From Candidatus Aminicenantota bacterium (GTDB lineage: Bacteria > Acidobacteriota > Aminicenantia > UBA2199), in the NCBI GenBank assembly GCA_030639705.1, contig DAOWKX010000083.1, forward strand, positions 1 to 7,754: a DNA stretch of 7,754 nt. Reading direction: 5' to 3'. Position numbers and translations under genes: made by a program. Positions 1 through 6,072 of this stretch are shown here, piece by piece. The notes beneath the pieces were generated by a model. That model did not search any database. It had not been told where the DNA came from and was given only the letters and a program-made list of their open reading frames with translations. Each line of letters opens with the position of its first letter. Position 1 is the stretch's first letter.

Positions 1-1
1 C

Positions 2-1948
2 CTCGACATAATCAATAAACAAGTAATAAGGAAACCTCAATCTAAAACATTCTCTATAAAGACAGAAATGGAGGAAATGCTAGCCATATATCCACCAGGT
101 AAGTACACTGAAAAAGAGCTGGTACGTTTCTTTCTGCCCCTCAGAGCTAAATCATATCTTAATAAAGCTCAGAGCTTCTTCAAATCCTTTGAGCTCTTAT
201 ATTATAATATAAATTCCTTAAAAGATCACAAGTTCGTCTACCTATTTACCGATGGTATCACCAGGGATGTCATGGAAGTTGGAGGTAGGGATATGGTCCG
301 AAAACAACTTCAACACATGGTCAGCTTTTTAAACCGAAGCGGAACTATGCTCTTTCTTATAAACTCCTGCAGATTAGACGATACAGAATATGTCCATGGG
401 GCAGGACATGACTCCCTGACTTTCTTAGCCCAAGAGAGCGGAGGTAAATACATAAAAGGATACAAAAAAACCATACTCAGGCAGCTCGAAAAAATCCATA
501 AAGCCTATTATGAAATCGCCTTTACCAAACCATCACATTTAAAGGACAATATCCAGCAGATAAGCATTAAACCAAATCGAAAGGGCATAAAAATCCACAC
601 TATTAAAACCATGGAAAAAGAGCGGACTTATGCCCAGATGACAGATATAGAAAAGGAAGTTCTGGTATTAAATCTGATTTCAGGAAATCAGTTAGCCCGG
701 ACTTTTATGAAAGCCCATCCGGTAAATCCGGAAAAAACAGATACCGGCAAAAAAAAGTTGGTTTATTACCTTACTCTTCCCGACAGCTTTTTAAACAAAA
801 AAATCGATTGTTACAAAGTCTGGATTAACGAATCAACCGGAGATACAAAAATTAAGAAAGAATCGATCATTCCTGAAAATAAAGAGGTGAAAATCTCCTT
901 TGAAACAAAAGAGAGAACAAAAAATTATTTTGTTCTGGTTAATGGAGAAGTGAATACAGTATTAGTAAAGGGCATGATATATCATAAACCTGGACCAGTA
1001 TCCTTAGCTAAGAAACAGCCAGATTCAACATTTGAAATCCCATCTATAAAAAAAATAGAAAAACCAATACAGAAAAAAAAGCGCAAAACCTCAGAAATAA
1101 AAATCGAAGATGAATCTTTAAAACAACAGGAACTCAAAAAATTACTGAATGGAGCTGCTGTTTATTGTGATAAATTAAAAAAGGCTGCCTTCCACTATAT
1201 CTGCAAAGAGAAAGTAGTCGAAACTATTGACAAAAGAGGAAGTGGACAAAACTCCCTATCCCCTGAAAATGCCGCAGCTTTTAGCGATCCTCAATGGAGA
1301 CTATATTATGCTAACCAAATATCAGTTCAAAATATATCAAACCAAAACAAAAAGGAAATATACAAATATCTTTTTGATTATCAAATGATAAAAGATAAAG
1401 GTAAAATAAGCGAACAAAGAAAATATCTGAAGGGTAAAAATGAAAAACTGGGAAAAGCAATTGCCGACTACAGAATAAGGTCATTTTTAGCCCAGAAGGC
1501 TATCTTTGCCCCAGCCACCTTACTGGATAAAAACAGGCAGTATAAATACCATTTTAATTTTATCGGCTATAAAAAACAAAAAAAACACACCTTTGCAATC
1601 ATCGAGGCCAGGCCTAAAAATCCAGAGGATGCACACTATATTTACGGGAAAATTTGGATAGATATAAATGATTATTCAATAAAAAAAATCCTGGTAAATC
1701 CGGGCGCGATACGCGGATATGAAAAGCTTCTGGAATTTTCCAAAAAGCTCCAGACAAGACTTTTTCTGGATTGTGAAATCGATTTTGATGAAACATACCA
1801 GGGGATGAGATTCCCAAGCAGGATTGTTTTAAGTGAAAAATACAAGGGCGGACCTGTTTTCCGAAGGGAGTGGGAGCGGTGCAAAACAGTATACAAGTAC
1901 CAGGACTACCAATTCTTTAAAGTTCAAACAGAGGAAATAATTAAATGA
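2..1948 (+). CDS. VWA-domain exported protein with C-terminal lipoprotein-carrier-like domain (5' partial)
   Basis: The frame is open to the left edge: 22 sense codons precede the first ATG at 68, and no Shine-Dalgarno-supported start is evident, so the true N-terminus (expected signal peptide and DxSxS metal site) lies outside. Counting from the ATG at 68, residues 1-150 look like the second half of a von Willebrand A domain, with a hydrophobic strand ending in FTDG (60-63) and a second strand near 93-99. The following YYEIAF and beta-rich stretch (about 148-330) resembles the tail of 'VWFA-related' proteins. A Lys-rich linker (about 330-375) leads to a C-terminal domain whose 'GKIWIDINDYSIKKI' strand pair is typical of LolA/outer-membrane-lipoprotein-sorting-like folds. 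Role unknown; a cell-envelope binding protein is the likely class. The gene is AT-rich (13 of 60 bases G+C at 1021-1080). It overlaps the next ORF by ATGA. Confidence 0.85.
   Translation, partial: LDIINKQVIRKPQSKTFSIKTEMEEMLAIYPPGKYTEKELVRFFLPLRAKSYLNKAQSFFKSFELLYYNINSLKDHKFVYLFTDGITRDVMEVGGRDMVRKQLQHMVSFLNRSGTMLFLINSCRLDDTEYVHGAGHDSLTFLAQESGGKYIKGYKKTILRQLEKIHKAYYEIAFTKPSHLKDNIQQISIKPNRKGIKIHTIKTMEKERTYAQMTDIEKEVLVLNLISGNQLARTFMKAHPVNPEKTDTGKKKLVYYLTLPDSFLNKKIDCYKVWINESTGDTKIKKESIIPENKEVKISFETKERTKNYFVLVNGEVNTVLVKGMIYHKPGPVSLAKKQPDSTFEIPSIKKIEKPIQKKKRKTSEIKIEDESLKQQELKKLLNGAAVYCDKLKKAAFHYICKEKVVETIDKRGSGQNSLSPENAAAFSDPQWRLYYANQISVQNISNQNKKEIYKYLFDYQMIKDKGKISEQRKYLKGKNEKLGKAIADYRIRSFLAQKAIFAPATLLDKNRQYKYHFNFIGYKKQKKHTFAIIEARPKNPEDAHYIYGKIWIDINDYSIKKILVNPGAIRGYEKLLEFSKKLQTRLFLDCEIDFDETYQGMRFPSRIVLSEKYKGGPVFRREWERCKTVYKYQDYQFFKVQTEEIIK
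905..976 (+). repeat. 72-base direct repeat, copy 1 (inside the VWA gene)
   Basis: Codon-aligned segment encoding TKERTKNYFVLVNGEVNTVLVKGM. It matches 2026-2097 at 68 of 72 bases by eye; the first 48 bases are identical. Similarity stops abruptly on the 3' side and fades on the 5' side. Here it sits in the beta-rich region just before the Lys-rich linker. Confidence 0.9.
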
Positions 1949-2115
1949 AACTAACAACAACAATACTAATCCTTTTCAGTCTATTCTCCACCCTTTTTGC
2001 CCAGGAAAAGATAACTGAAAAAGTTACAAAAGAGAGAACAAAAAATTATTTTGTTCTGGTTAATGGAGAAGTGGATACAGCACTGGTAAAGGGCATGAGC
2101 TTCAGGAGACTTTAA
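1945..2115 (+). CDS. Small secreted ORF: signal peptide fused to a copy of part of the VWA protein
   Basis: A 56-codon ORF starting at an ATG that overlaps the preceding TGA (ATGA) and preceded by a usable GAGG about 10 bases upstream, so translational coupling to the VWA gene is plausible. Residues 1-20 form a clear Sec signal peptide: a Lys, a hydrophobic run, then FAQ with cleavage likely after the Ala. Residues 28-51 are a near-identical copy of the VWA protein segment encoded at 905-976, in the same codon frame. Five further residues and TAA end it. No family is recognised. It is either a remnant of a deleted tandem gene whose 5' end survived, or a real micro-protein that borrows a strand of its neighbour. 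The remnant explanation seems likelier, but the intact start, signal peptide and clean frame leave expression possible. Confidence 0.5.
   Translation: MKLTTTILILFSLFSTLFAQEKITEKVTKERTKNYFVLVNGEVDTALVKGMSFRRL
2026..2097 (+). repeat. 72-base direct repeat, copy 2 (inside the micro-ORF)
   Basis: Partner of 905-976. Four substitutions alter three codons: AAT to GAT (Asn to Asp), GTA to GCA (Val to Ala), and TTA to CTG (silent, Leu). The reading frame is the same in both copies, and the distance between copies is about 1.1 kb. Confidence 0.9.
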
Positions 2116-2198
2116 CTGGTTTCTTTAATTCAAATTTATTAAATTGAGTCTAAAAAAACTTGTCATTAAACCAATTTGGTATTTCAGCGTAAACAGTG

Positions 2199-2213
2199 AT
2201 GAGGAGATTTAAA
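2199..2213 (+). promoter_or_regulatory. Orphan Shine-Dalgarno module upstream of the DUF4412-like gene
   Basis: Fifteen bases (ATGAGGAGATTTAAA) identical to 4309-4323, where they form the ribosome-binding site of the DUF6599-like gene and end in the A of its ATG. At this site the corresponding start position is ATA (2215-2217), in frame with the ATG at 2233, which has its own GGAGG (2224-2228) only 4 bases away. It may be a relic of an earlier start or an extra ribosome standby site. Confidence 0.45.
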
Positions 2214-2232
2214 AATACACCCTGGAGGAACT

Positions 2233-2952
2233 ATGAAAAAAATTGCTGTGTATGTTTTGTGTTTATTTGTTTTTACAGTTTTTATTGCTGCTGACATTTA
2301 CATTGAAGAAAAAACCCACACCGATTCGTATTATTACGGAGGTGTGGTTCACCCGGAAAACGACTATATAGTAGAAATATGGTTTCGAGACCATCAAATG
2401 GCATATATGACTGCCGGTCGAATTGTGATTGTCGATCAAAGCAAAAGACTCATTTCAATTATCAACCGCAGAGATAAAACCTATGTCGAAACTTCAATTC
2501 CCCTGGATATGAAAAATATCTTACCCCAAGAAACATTAGCCATGCTTCAACCCAGACAGGTATCGGGGAATGTAGAAGAAACCAAGGAAAAGAAAAAAAT
2601 CAGCAACTGGAACTGTGCTGGTTATGATATAAATGTCGACCGGCCTTATGCACTGGAAATTAAAAACTGGTCCACCGTTGATGTCCCCTTTAACTGGGAA
2701 CAGCTGAATGAAATGTTCTCCCCTATCAGGCGACTGGGAAATTACAGCGATTCCTACATCGACCAATTAAAAAAAATCAAAGGGTTTGTTGTCCATACCG
2801 ATGTGAAAATCTTCCTTCAGGGCACAACCTTCGGATCTAAAAGCCAGGTCATAGAAATTTCCCGGAAAGATCCACCCTCCGGTGTATATGTCATTCCCGA
2901 TGGATTTCAAAAAAAGAATCAGCTGACAATCCAGGATCTGCGAAACCGTTAA
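2233..2952 (+). CDS. Secreted DUF4412-like protein
   Basis: 239 residues. Residues 1-20 are a Sec signal peptide (MKK, hydrophobic core, cleavage near FIAA). The mature part reads as alternating beta strands: EIWFRDHQMAYMT (48-60), RIVIVDQSKRLISIINRRDKTYVE (63-86), then a Lys/Glu-rich patch (115-123), NWNCAGYDI (125-133) with the protein's only mature Cys (128), and DVPFNWEQLNEMF (150-162). The 'record a value, show it in a strand, TYVE' layout and the late FXXPDGF-type ending resemble DUF4412 proteins, small exported proteins with a probable LolA/LolB-like fold and no known activity. The start is set by GGAGG 4 bases upstream. It lies 117 bases after the micro-ORF and 65 bases before the aldo/keto reductase. 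Family assignment is from memory; the function is unknown. Confidence 0.8.
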   Translation: MKKIAVYVLCLFVFTVFIAADIYIEEKTHTDSYYYGGVVHPENDYIVEIWFRDHQMAYMTAGRIVIVDQSKRLISIINRRDKTYVETSIPLDMKNILPQETLAMLQPRQVSGNVEETKEKKKISNWNCAGYDINVDRPYALEIKNWSTVDVPFNWEQLNEMFSPIRRLGNYSDSYIDQLKKIKGFVVHTDVKIFLQGTTFGSKSQVIEISRKDPPSGVYVIPDGFQKKNQLTIQDLRNR

Positions 2953-2970
2953 ACCATAAACTCAAAACCA

Positions 2971-2999
2971 TTGATGTTCATCTGATTATAAAATAAAAT
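2971..2999 (+). promoter_or_regulatory. Candidate sigma-70 promoter for the aldo/keto reductase
   Basis: TTGATG (2971-2976), a 17-base spacer, then TAAAAT (2994-2999). Transcription would begin near 3006, just before GGAGGT (3009-3014) and the ATG at 3018. The -35 match is only four of six in AT-rich DNA, so read-through from the upstream gene is equally possible. Confidence 0.3.
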
Positions 3000-3017
3000 C
3001 GAAATAATGGAGGTAAA

Positions 3018-4241
3018 ATGAATAAAAAGGAATTAAACAAAAGCCGAAGAGATTTTATTAAAGCAGGATTGACCGGAATTGCCGGCATTACCATGCTTCC
3101 GGTAATGGCAAAAGGCAAAGCTGATTCCCCTCAACCAAAAAAGGAAAAAAAGACACCATTTATCTACCGGATACTTGGAAAAACCGGAATCAAATTGCCG
3201 GTTGTCAGTATGGGAGTCATGAATGCCGACAACCCCAAGCTGGTGGAAGCAGCTCTGGATTCGGGTATCGTTCATCTGGATACAGCTCACGGTTATCAGA
3301 GAGGGCGGAATGAAGAGATGATTGGCAAGGTCATTAAAAACCGGCCCAGGGAGTCTTTTGTTTTGGGTACGAAAATTTATGAAAACCGGGACCGTAAAAC
3401 CGGATTATTCCCAAAAGATGCACAAAACGACTCCTTTATCCAAAAATTTGAAACCAGTTTGAAACGGTTAGGGCTGGAGTATGTAGACATCCTGTATCTG
3501 CATAACGCAGCTCGCAAGGAAGCAGCCCTGTTTGAGCCCTATCTTGAATCCATGCTCAAGCTAAAAAAACAGGGTAAAATCCGTTTTATCGGAGTATCCA
3601 CCCATGTCAATGAGCCGGAGGTTATCCGGGCCGCTGCGGACAGCAAGGTATATGACGTGGTATTAACAGCCTATAATTTCCGACAACCCCATCTGGAAGA
3701 AGTAAAAAAAGCAATTGCCTACGCAGCCAAAGCCGGATTGGGAGTGATTGCCATGAAAACCCAGGCCGGTGTATACTGGGACCAGGCGAGACAGAATCCC
3801 ATAAACATGAAGGCTGCCCTGAAATGGGTGCTGAATGATCAGAATGTTCATACCACCATCCCCGGATTTACGACCTTTGATCAGATGCAGCTGGATCTAG
3901 CAGTTATGAATGACCTGACCCTCTCCAAGGAAGAAAAAAATGATCTGGAACAGAGTGAAAAAATGTCTCTGGCAGGACTGTATTGTTCCCAGTGTGGAAC
4001 CTGCACGACTCAATGTCTCCATCAATTGGAGATTCCCACCCTGATGAGAAGTTTCATGTATGCCTACGGATATAAAAATCTCGGGCAGGCCAGGGATACC
4101 CTTATCTCTACCGGAATCCATACCCTCCCCTGCAATACCTGTACAACCTGTTCGGTAAATTGTACCATGGGATTCAATATTAAAAAAAGAATACTGGATA
4201 TTTACAGACTCAAAAACATTCCGGAAGAATTCCTGGTTTAA
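3018..4241 (+). CDS. Tat-exported aldo/keto reductase with two C-terminal 4Fe-4S motifs
   Basis: 407 residues. A twin-arginine signal (SRRDFIK, residues 9-15, then a hydrophobic stretch to about 31, possible VMA cleavage) predicts export of the folded, cofactor-loaded enzyme. Residues 48-315 are an aldo/keto reductase barrel with the full catalytic tetrad visible: Asp88 and Tyr93 (LDTAHGY), Lys119 (GTK) and His162 (LYLH). After the barrel come two CxxCxxCxxxC motifs (Cys323/326/329/333 and Cys372/375/378/382), each suited to one 4Fe-4S cluster. This matches the COG1453-type iron-sulfur aldo/keto reductases. The electron donor is more likely the Fe-S centres with a bound nicotinamide than free NADPH, since free NADPH is not expected outside the membrane (inference). 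The start is supported by GGAGGT. Its G+C is high for the window (34 of 60 at 3721-3780). The substrate cannot be read from sequence. Confidence 0.93.
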   Translation: MNKKELNKSRRDFIKAGLTGIAGITMLPVMAKGKADSPQPKKEKKTPFIYRILGKTGIKLPVVSMGVMNADNPKLVEAALDSGIVHLDTAHGYQRGRNEEMIGKVIKNRPRESFVLGTKIYENRDRKTGLFPKDAQNDSFIQKFETSLKRLGLEYVDILYLHNAARKEAALFEPYLESMLKLKKQGKIRFIGVSTHVNEPEVIRAAADSKVYDVVLTAYNFRQPHLEEVKKAIAYAAKAGLGVIAMKTQAGVYWDQARQNPINMKAALKWVLNDQNVHTTIPGFTTFDQMQLDLAVMNDLTLSKEEKNDLEQSEKMSLAGLYCSQCGTCTTQCLHQLEIPTLMRSFMYAYGYKNLGQARDTLISTGIHTLPCNTCTTCSVNCTMGFNIKKRILDIYRLKNIPEEFLV

Positions 4242-4247
4242 TCAAAG

Positions 4248-4277
4248 TCAACCATTCAATATTCACCTGTTGGTTGA
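4248..4277 (+). repeat. 7-base inverted repeat overlapping the -35 box
   Basis: TCAACCA (4248-4254) and TGGTTGA (4271-4277) are perfect inverted arms around a 16-base centre. An outer pair, ATCAAA (4241-4246) and TTTGAT (4291-4296), also matches. The right inner arm covers part of the candidate -35 hexamer, so this may be an operator or an RNA hairpin at the end of the reductase transcript. It has no T-run and is not a standard terminator. Confidence 0.4.
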
Positions 4278-4301
4278 AACTGAATTCACATTTGATATAA
4301 T
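4274..4301 (+). promoter_or_regulatory. Sigma-70 type promoter for the DUF6599-like gene
   Basis: TTGAAA (4274-4279; five of six consensus bases), a 16-base spacer, then a perfect TATAAT (4296-4301). The start of transcription would fall near 4308, giving a leader of about 15 bases that is almost entirely the AGGAGA ribosome-binding module before the ATG at 4323. This suggests the gene is transcribed separately from the reductase. Confidence 0.6.
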
Positions 4302-4322
4302 TTTACCAATGAGGAGATTTAA

Positions 4323-5228
4323 ATGAAAAGAATATTGTTTTTTTCGTTAACATTGTTCCTGTTATTCATCACACCATCATTTACTGAAAATGAAAACCAG
4401 GGAAACAAGATCAATATTTTCCCTGAATTAGATGGATGGCATAAAAAAGGGGAACCAGTACCATACAGGCCGGATAATCTGTTTGAATACATAAATGGTG
4501 CGGCTGAGGTGTATTTAAGTTACGACTTTCAAAAACTGATTACCCAGACCTATGAGAATGAAAAAAACCAGTCTATTACGGTCGATATCTACCAGCACAG
4601 CAATCAGAATACGGGTTTTGGAATCTACAGCCAGGAAAAACCAGAACAGGGGAATTTCCTCAAAATAGGAACCCAGGGATATTACGAGACAGGTGTACTC
4701 AATTTTTTCAAAAGCCAATATTATGTGAAATTGATTGGGTTTGATCTGAAAGAAGATGACCAATTACTACTTGAAAATATTGCCCGTCGGTTGGATAAAA
4801 AACTGGAAGGAAAACCTCTGTTTCCCAAGGCCATCTCCTGCTTTCCAGAAGATGGAAAAATCAAAAACTCCGAACGATTTATATTTAAAAATTACCTGGG
4901 ACACAGTTTCCTGCATTCTGCTTTTGTGGCTGACTACAAGATAAAAAATCATAAATTCCAGATATTTATTATTGAAACCAGAACACAACCGGAGGCAGAG
5001 ACCATGATCAAAAACTACCTCAACTTCCTGGAAAAGAGGAAGATTAAATATCAGATCTATGATCAGGACACATACCAATTTCAGGATCCCTATTACCGAT
5101 CCAGCGGAAATATGGGATTAAAAATGAACAAAAATTACCTATGGGGATTTTTCTATAAAGACAAGAGCCTATTCCGGTCCCTTATCGATAAAATCGAACA
5201 AAATTTAAAGTCACAACAACTTATCTAA
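4323..5228 (+). CDS. Secreted DUF6599-like protein
   Basis: 301 residues with a Sec signal peptide (MKR, hydrophobic 4-17, cleavage around 19-21). The mature protein begins with a DGWHKKGEPVPY segment, followed by FEYINGAAEVYLSYDF (54-69), the hallmark I associate with DUF6599, then ITVDIYQHSNQNTGFGIYS (85-103). A second, similar half starts near residue 165 and ends with YYRSSGNMGLKMNKNYLWGFF, suggesting a two-lobed envelope protein. No catalytic motif is visible and the function is unknown. AGGAGA (4312-4317), 5 bases before the ATG, fixes the start. It has its own good promoter and is convergent with the DUF3795 gene 96 bases away. G+C is low (21 of 60 at 4861-4920). Confidence 0.82.
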   Translation: MKRILFFSLTLFLLFITPSFTENENQGNKINIFPELDGWHKKGEPVPYRPDNLFEYINGAAEVYLSYDFQKLITQTYENEKNQSITVDIYQHSNQNTGFGIYSQEKPEQGNFLKIGTQGYYETGVLNFFKSQYYVKLIGFDLKEDDQLLLENIARRLDKKLEGKPLFPKAISCFPEDGKIKNSERFIFKNYLGHSFLHSAFVADYKIKNHKFQIFIIETRTQPEAETMIKNYLNFLEKRKIKYQIYDQDTYQFQDPYYRSSGNMGLKMNKNYLWGFFYKDKSLFRSLIDKIEQNLKSQQLI

Positions 5229-5292
5229 AAGATATTTTCCCTAATATTTTGTAGGTTGAAATTTAACTGTTTTGTTGATAGTGTTTCAAATT

Positions 5293-5337
5293 GAAAAAAG
5301 TATTAAGCAATCATTAATTTACGGTTAATTTTTTTTC
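5293..5337. terminator. Weak candidate bidirectional terminator between convergent genes
   Basis: An A-run (5294-5299) and a T-run (5329-5336) flank three short arms. For plus-strand transcripts, ATTAA (5313-5317) pairs with TTAAT (5325-5329) and leads into Ts. For minus-strand transcripts, the pair at 5302-5306 and 5314-5318 leads into six Ts. The stems are only 5 A/U pairs, so intrinsic termination would be poor; the placement between convergent genes is the main argument. Confidence 0.28.
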
Positions 5338-5948
5338 TTCTCTTTTATCATTTGGTCTGTATAGCGAAATCCATGGTCAACTTTCTCCTGCTGTTTTTGA
5401 CACCATTTACCCAACCCTATTTTCTTAATCTCAATAAGATTTTCTTCTGCTTCGGAATAACCATCAACAATGATCTTCAACTTATCACACACAAACTCCG
5501 GGCATTCGGCACAAGTGGTGTAACCTTTTTCCCGGGCACATATCCGAATCTGGCACTGCGGATTTCCACCATTCTTTCTACAGGTAAAACACTGTCCAAA
5601 GAAAAAGATGATAGTATTTAAAACTTTGTAGAAGGTATCGTACCCTTCGAGTCCTGGAATCTGTTTGGAGATGGATTTAAAATCATAAGCATCCAGTAAT
5701 TTTTTCAATTCATTCCCTGCTTTAGAGAATCTTTTCTGGTAAATGTCGCAGGCACCGCAATATAACCCGCAGTATGATGCCATTTCAGTAAGTTTTTCTT
5801 TTGGAACACTGGCTCTTGATTTCGCTTCTTTGGCAGTCACTCCTTTAACTAAAGGTAAACCTGCCAAAGAACAAATCATTGCAGATTTGCAAATAAACTC
5901 CCTGCGGCATATACCATCAGCATTTTCACTTTTTTTCATTGCAGTCAT
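5325..5948 (-). CDS. Tat-exported DUF3795 cysteine-rich protein
   Basis: 207 residues. The start ATG at 5948 is chosen because AGGAGG lies 6 bases upstream; a second ATG three codons later has worse spacing. A Tat-like signal (CRREFICK, 14-21, hydrophobic to about 34, possible VTA cleavage at 39) precedes the mature protein. The DUF3795 signature follows: YCGLYCGACDIY (Cys60/64/67), then Cys120 and 123 (QCFTC), Cys132 and 137, Cys146 and 149 (CAEC), and Cys154 (FVCDKL), with one more at 183. Eleven cysteines after the signal suggest metal binding; the family's activity is unknown. The C-terminus is Lys-rich. It faces the DUF6599-like gene tail to tail and lies downstream of the GuaA-like gene in the same direction, but with its own promoter. 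DUF3795 proteins are usually thought of as cytoplasmic, which makes the Tat signal notable. Confidence 0.88.
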   Translation of the reverse strand: MTAMKKSENADGICRREFICKSAMICSLAGLPLVKGVTAKEAKSRASVPKEKLTEMASYCGLYCGACDIYQKRFSKAGNELKKLLDAYDFKSISKQIPGLEGYDTFYKVLNTIIFFFGQCFTCRKNGGNPQCQIRICAREKGYTTCAECPEFVCDKLKIIVDGYSEAEENLIEIKKIGLGKWCQKQQEKVDHGFRYTDQMIKEKKKN

Positions 5949-5987
5949 TTAAATCCTCCTGTTTATTGATTTTAATAAATTTATTAT

Positions 5988-6015
5988 CTTATAACAAATG
6001 TTTTTATTCTCTCAA
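5988..6015 (-). promoter_or_regulatory. Candidate sigma-70 promoter for the DUF3795 gene
   Basis: Read on the minus strand: TTGAGA (6015-6010), a 16-base spacer, then TATAAG (5993-5988), each five of six consensus bases. The leader would be about 33 bases, ending in AGGAGGATTTAA before the ATG. The surrounding 124-base gap is very AT-rich, so chance matches are possible, but both boxes and the spacing are good. Confidence 0.45.
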
Positions 6016-6072
6016 TTGCTGTTTTTTTCATCATTTTTACAAATTACAAGATATTGAATTATTAAACATCTA

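Noticed and set aside
1073..1080. A-run containing an A AAA AAG heptamer in frame in the VWA gene, like a -1 frameshift site
   Set aside because: The -1 frame closes within about a dozen codons, no strong downstream structure is evident, and similar A-runs (for example 1681-1688) are common in this Lys-rich gene.
2199..2294. 31-codon ORF starting at the ATG inside the orphan Shine-Dalgarno module and overlapping the DUF4412-like start
   Set aside because: Its residues are simply a frame-shifted reading of the signal-peptide codons, it has no ribosome-binding site of its own, and its composition (runs of Cys and Phe) looks like a shadow.
4767..5078. 103-codon minus-strand ORF inside the DUF6599-like gene
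   Set aside because: Antisense shadow without a ribosome-binding site or recognisable domain.
5284..5296. TTTCAAATTGAAA palindrome in the convergent gap
   Set aside because: Its single-base centre cannot form an RNA hairpin, and short palindromes are expected in such AT-rich DNA.
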